Source: Candidatus Heimdallarchaeota archaeon
GTDB lineage: Archaea; Asgardarchaeota; Heimdallarchaeia; Heimdallarchaeales; Heimdallarchaeaceae
Length of the DNA stretch: 64,000 nt
NCBI GenBank assembly: GCA_019057815.1
Contig: JAHLWR010000004.1
Coordinates: 62,001-126,000, forward strand
Direction of reading: 5' to 3'
The position numbers were made by a program, and so were the translations under genes. Each line of letters starts with the position of its first letter. The stretch's first letter is position 1. This document shows, piece after piece, positions 62,408 through 64,000 of this stretch. The notes under the pieces are model-generated. The model was not told the DNA's origin and ran no database searches. It saw only the letters and a list, made by a program, of their open reading frames with translations.

Positions 62408-63232
62408 ATGCATTGGGAAAAGGAGCGAGATATCGTGAAGAGAACAGATATTCCAATCACTCAAAAAAGTTTATCCAAGTATTTACGAGAAACTGGACTA
62501 GGTATAGGAGATACTGTCATAGTACATAGTTCTATGAGTAAGATTGGATGGGTTGTTGGAGGTCCTGTATCTGTTACTAATGCTCTAATGGATGTTCTTA
62601 CAACTAAAGGGACCTTAGTTATGCCTACTTTTTCAACAGATAATACTAACCCAAAAAATTGGGGGTCTCCTCCTGTTCCTGAAAGCTGGTGGCTCATAAT
62701 AAGAGAGAATATGCCAGCTTATAAAGAAGAAATTAGTCCAACTCGAGGAATGGGTAGAGTTCCTGAAACATTTCGAAACTATCCTACTGTTAAACGATCA
62801 CCTCATCCTCAGTGTTCTTTTACAGCTTGGGGGAAAGACAAAGAGCTTATATGTACAACTCATCCATTATTTCCAGTATTTGGGGATAACTCTCCTTTAG
62901 AACGATTATATCATCTAAACGCAAAAATTTTACTTCTAGGAGTAGATCATAGTAGTAACACTTCACTTCATTATTCTGAATGGAAAGCAAAACTACACAA
63001 CCACCCATTTGAAGATCAAGGAGCTTCAGTGATGAAGAATGGAAAACAGACTTGGGAAGCATGGAAAGATATTAAATATTCCGATGAAGATTTTTATAAA
63101 GTAGGAAAAGAGTTTGAAGAAACTTATGATATACCAACTTTCTTCGTTGGTCAAGCAAGAACCAAATTGCTTTCTATGCAAGAATTAGTCGATTTTACAA
63201 TCCCCTGGTTTCAGAAAAATCGTAAATATTGA
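62408..63232 (+). CDS. Aminoglycoside N(3)-acetyltransferase-like protein (YokD/AAC(3) family)
   Basis: The 274-aa protein has the family's landmarks: VIVHSSMSKIGWVVGG (acetyl-CoA-binding loop), GTLVMPTFS, SPTRGMGRVPETFR, SPHPQCSFTAWGKD, and LLLGVDHSSNTSLHYSE. Length fits. Family members acetylate aminoglycoside amines in bacteria, but many environmental ones act on unknown amines, and in an archaeon the physiological substrate is unlikely to be an antibiotic. It is cytosolic and monocistronic. Confidence 0.85.
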   Translation: MHWEKERDIVKRTDIPITQKSLSKYLRETGLGIGDTVIVHSSMSKIGWVVGGPVSVTNALMDVLTTKGTLVMPTFSTDNTNPKNWGSPPVPESWWLIIRENMPAYKEEISPTRGMGRVPETFRNYPTVKRSPHPQCSFTAWGKDKELICTTHPLFPVFGDNSPLERLYHLNAKILLLGVDHSSNTSLHYSEWKAKLHNHPFEDQGASVMKNGKQTWEAWKDIKYSDEDFYKVGKEFEETYDIPTFFVGQARTKLLSMQELVDFTIPWFQKNRKY

Positions 63233-63408
63233 AAATAGTAATAAGTAATATTTGTTAATCCAAATCATTATTTCTCGTCTTGTGGTCAACCTCTAACCAC
63301 TCTTATATAGAGATAAAATTCGTTTTGAAGGACAAATCTTATACTTTAGAAGTTGTAAGATAATTGAAAAATAGGGAATAAGGGAAATATAAATTCCCAG
63401 AAAGACTG
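63233..63408. other. Convergent intergenic region
   Basis: Nothing is seen here except possible 3' untranslated sequence between convergent genes. Confidence 0.3.
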
Positions 63409-64000
63409 CTATATACTTTTTTTCTTAATAGAACCGATATAAGCGATTACAAGGATATATAATGGAACAAATAATAGCGAAATCGAAGACTGAGTCACTT
63501 CAGGAATGTTGAGCAAAACAGTTACAATAACAATATCAATAGCATAGTTATCTGCAAAATCATAGACAATTATTGTAATATTGTAAATACCAGCAGTTAA
63601 ATAGTCAATGTTCCATGAAATAGGAGATGAAGAATCCCACGAGTTACTAGTTTTTAAAGTTCCATTTTGATATATTTCATAGTATGATGGATTTGTATCA
63701 TCAGCTATCCAACTTAAAATATTTCCTGCAGTGTCTTCCACCATTTGAAAATCACTTAAAGGGGATAAGGAGGGGGATTCTTGATCAAGTATATGAATAA
63801 TGATAATGTCATAGAAGTTGTTCCTTGCTTTATCAAAAACAACTAAAGTGAAATTATATGTGCCATGATGTAGTTCTGATAAATCGATAACAATAGGTGA
63901 ACCAGAAATCCATTCATTTTGCATGTAAGAACTACCATTCTTTAAGACCTGATAATAATCAGTGTTTACATCCTCAGCAATCCATGTAATATTTATATCA
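63409..64000 (-). CDS. Secreted protein with Ig-like repeats, 5' part outside the window
   Basis: The reading frame runs open through the right edge of the window, so only the C-terminal 196 codons are seen. Two repeats of about 90 residues occur, each with ITWIAEDxNTxYYxxxxNG or LSWIADDTNPSYYEIYQNG followed by GxYNxTLVVFDKARN, typical of extracellular Ig-like/PKD-like modules in archaeal surface proteins. It ends with a membrane helix and basic tail (SLLFVPLYILVIAYIGSIKKK). It is a surface-anchored protein like those at the left of the window. Confidence 0.8.
   Translation of the reverse strand, partial: DINITWIAEDVNTDYYQVLKNGSSYMQNEWISGSPIVIDLSELHHGTYNFTLVVFDKARNNFYDIIIIHILDQESPSLSPLSDFQMVEDTAGNILSWIADDTNPSYYEIYQNGTLKTSNSWDSSSPISWNIDYLTAGIYNITIIVYDFADNYAIDIVIVTVLLNIPEVTQSSISLLFVPLYILVIAYIGSIKKKSI

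Noticed and set aside
1-64000. tRNA, rRNA or CRISPR arrays
   Set aside because: I looked for tRNA T-loop sequence in clover-leaf context and for regularly spaced repeats and found none that hold up.

Overview
The window is AT-rich DNA from an archaeon. Archaeal marks are an eIF2B/ribose-bisphosphate-isomerase-like protein, an AmmeMemoRadiSam enzyme, a HEPN/MNT pair, and very large secreted proteins with one C-terminal membrane anchor. The NosD-like secreted proteins and a membrane protein with a possible roadblock/longin-like cytosolic domain suggest an Asgard archaeon, perhaps of the Heimdallarchaeia. That placement is inference; there is no rRNA or other phylogenetic marker, and I found no tRNA or CRISPR array.

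Layout. 1-681: 3' part of an NAD kinase fused to a winged-helix domain. 760-20477: a cell-surface region. Two NosD-like genes in opposite orientation, with matching flanks, bracket a translationally coupled pair encoding a 2068-aa and a 2648-aa secreted protein, plus a pair of unknown small genes. A serine recombinase with two tandem palindromes just before its start follows. 21.3-34.2 kb: metabolic and membrane genes (eIF2B-like, NIPA/DMT-like transporter, MTA/SAH-deaminase-like amidohydrolase, 7TM sensor-like protein, AmrS, two ORFs joined in frame across one TAG, methyltransferases). This part holds the most striking locus, a fused HgcA-HgcB-like corrinoid/ferredoxin membrane protein overlapping a SAM methyltransferase gene.

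34.3-46.6 kb is an accessory region. A TnpB-only IS200/IS605 element interrupts a small gene. It is followed by an ABC exporter, a CPBP protease, a third NosD-like protein, a NUDIX hydrolase, a MNT-HEPN toxin-antitoxin pair, a second TnpB that lacks the usual RuvC-II glutamate, and solitary TnpB right-end remnants whose hairpins covary. Several host gene fragments lie between them.

46.8-57.7 kb: duplicated alpha/beta hydrolases, an S9 peptidase, an ArsR regulator with matching operators before itself and before a membrane protein gene, a histidine phosphatase, a beta-lactamase-fold hydrolase, a flavoprotein and a zinc-metallopeptidase-like protein. 57.7-64 kb: decayed or split genes (GNAT, patatin, metallopeptidase remnant), a three-gene RelE-type toxin-antitoxin operon with its own palindrome, an AAC(3)-family acetyltransferase, and the 3' end of another secreted Ig-like protein.

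Functionally the window combines cell-surface display, peptide and ester hydrolysis, one-carbon/corrinoid chemistry and many small mobile or toxin-antitoxin modules. The best candidates for little-described biology are the fused HgcAB-like operon, the coupled giant surface proteins inside an inverted duplication beside a recombinase, and the TnpB remnants with conserved right-end structure.
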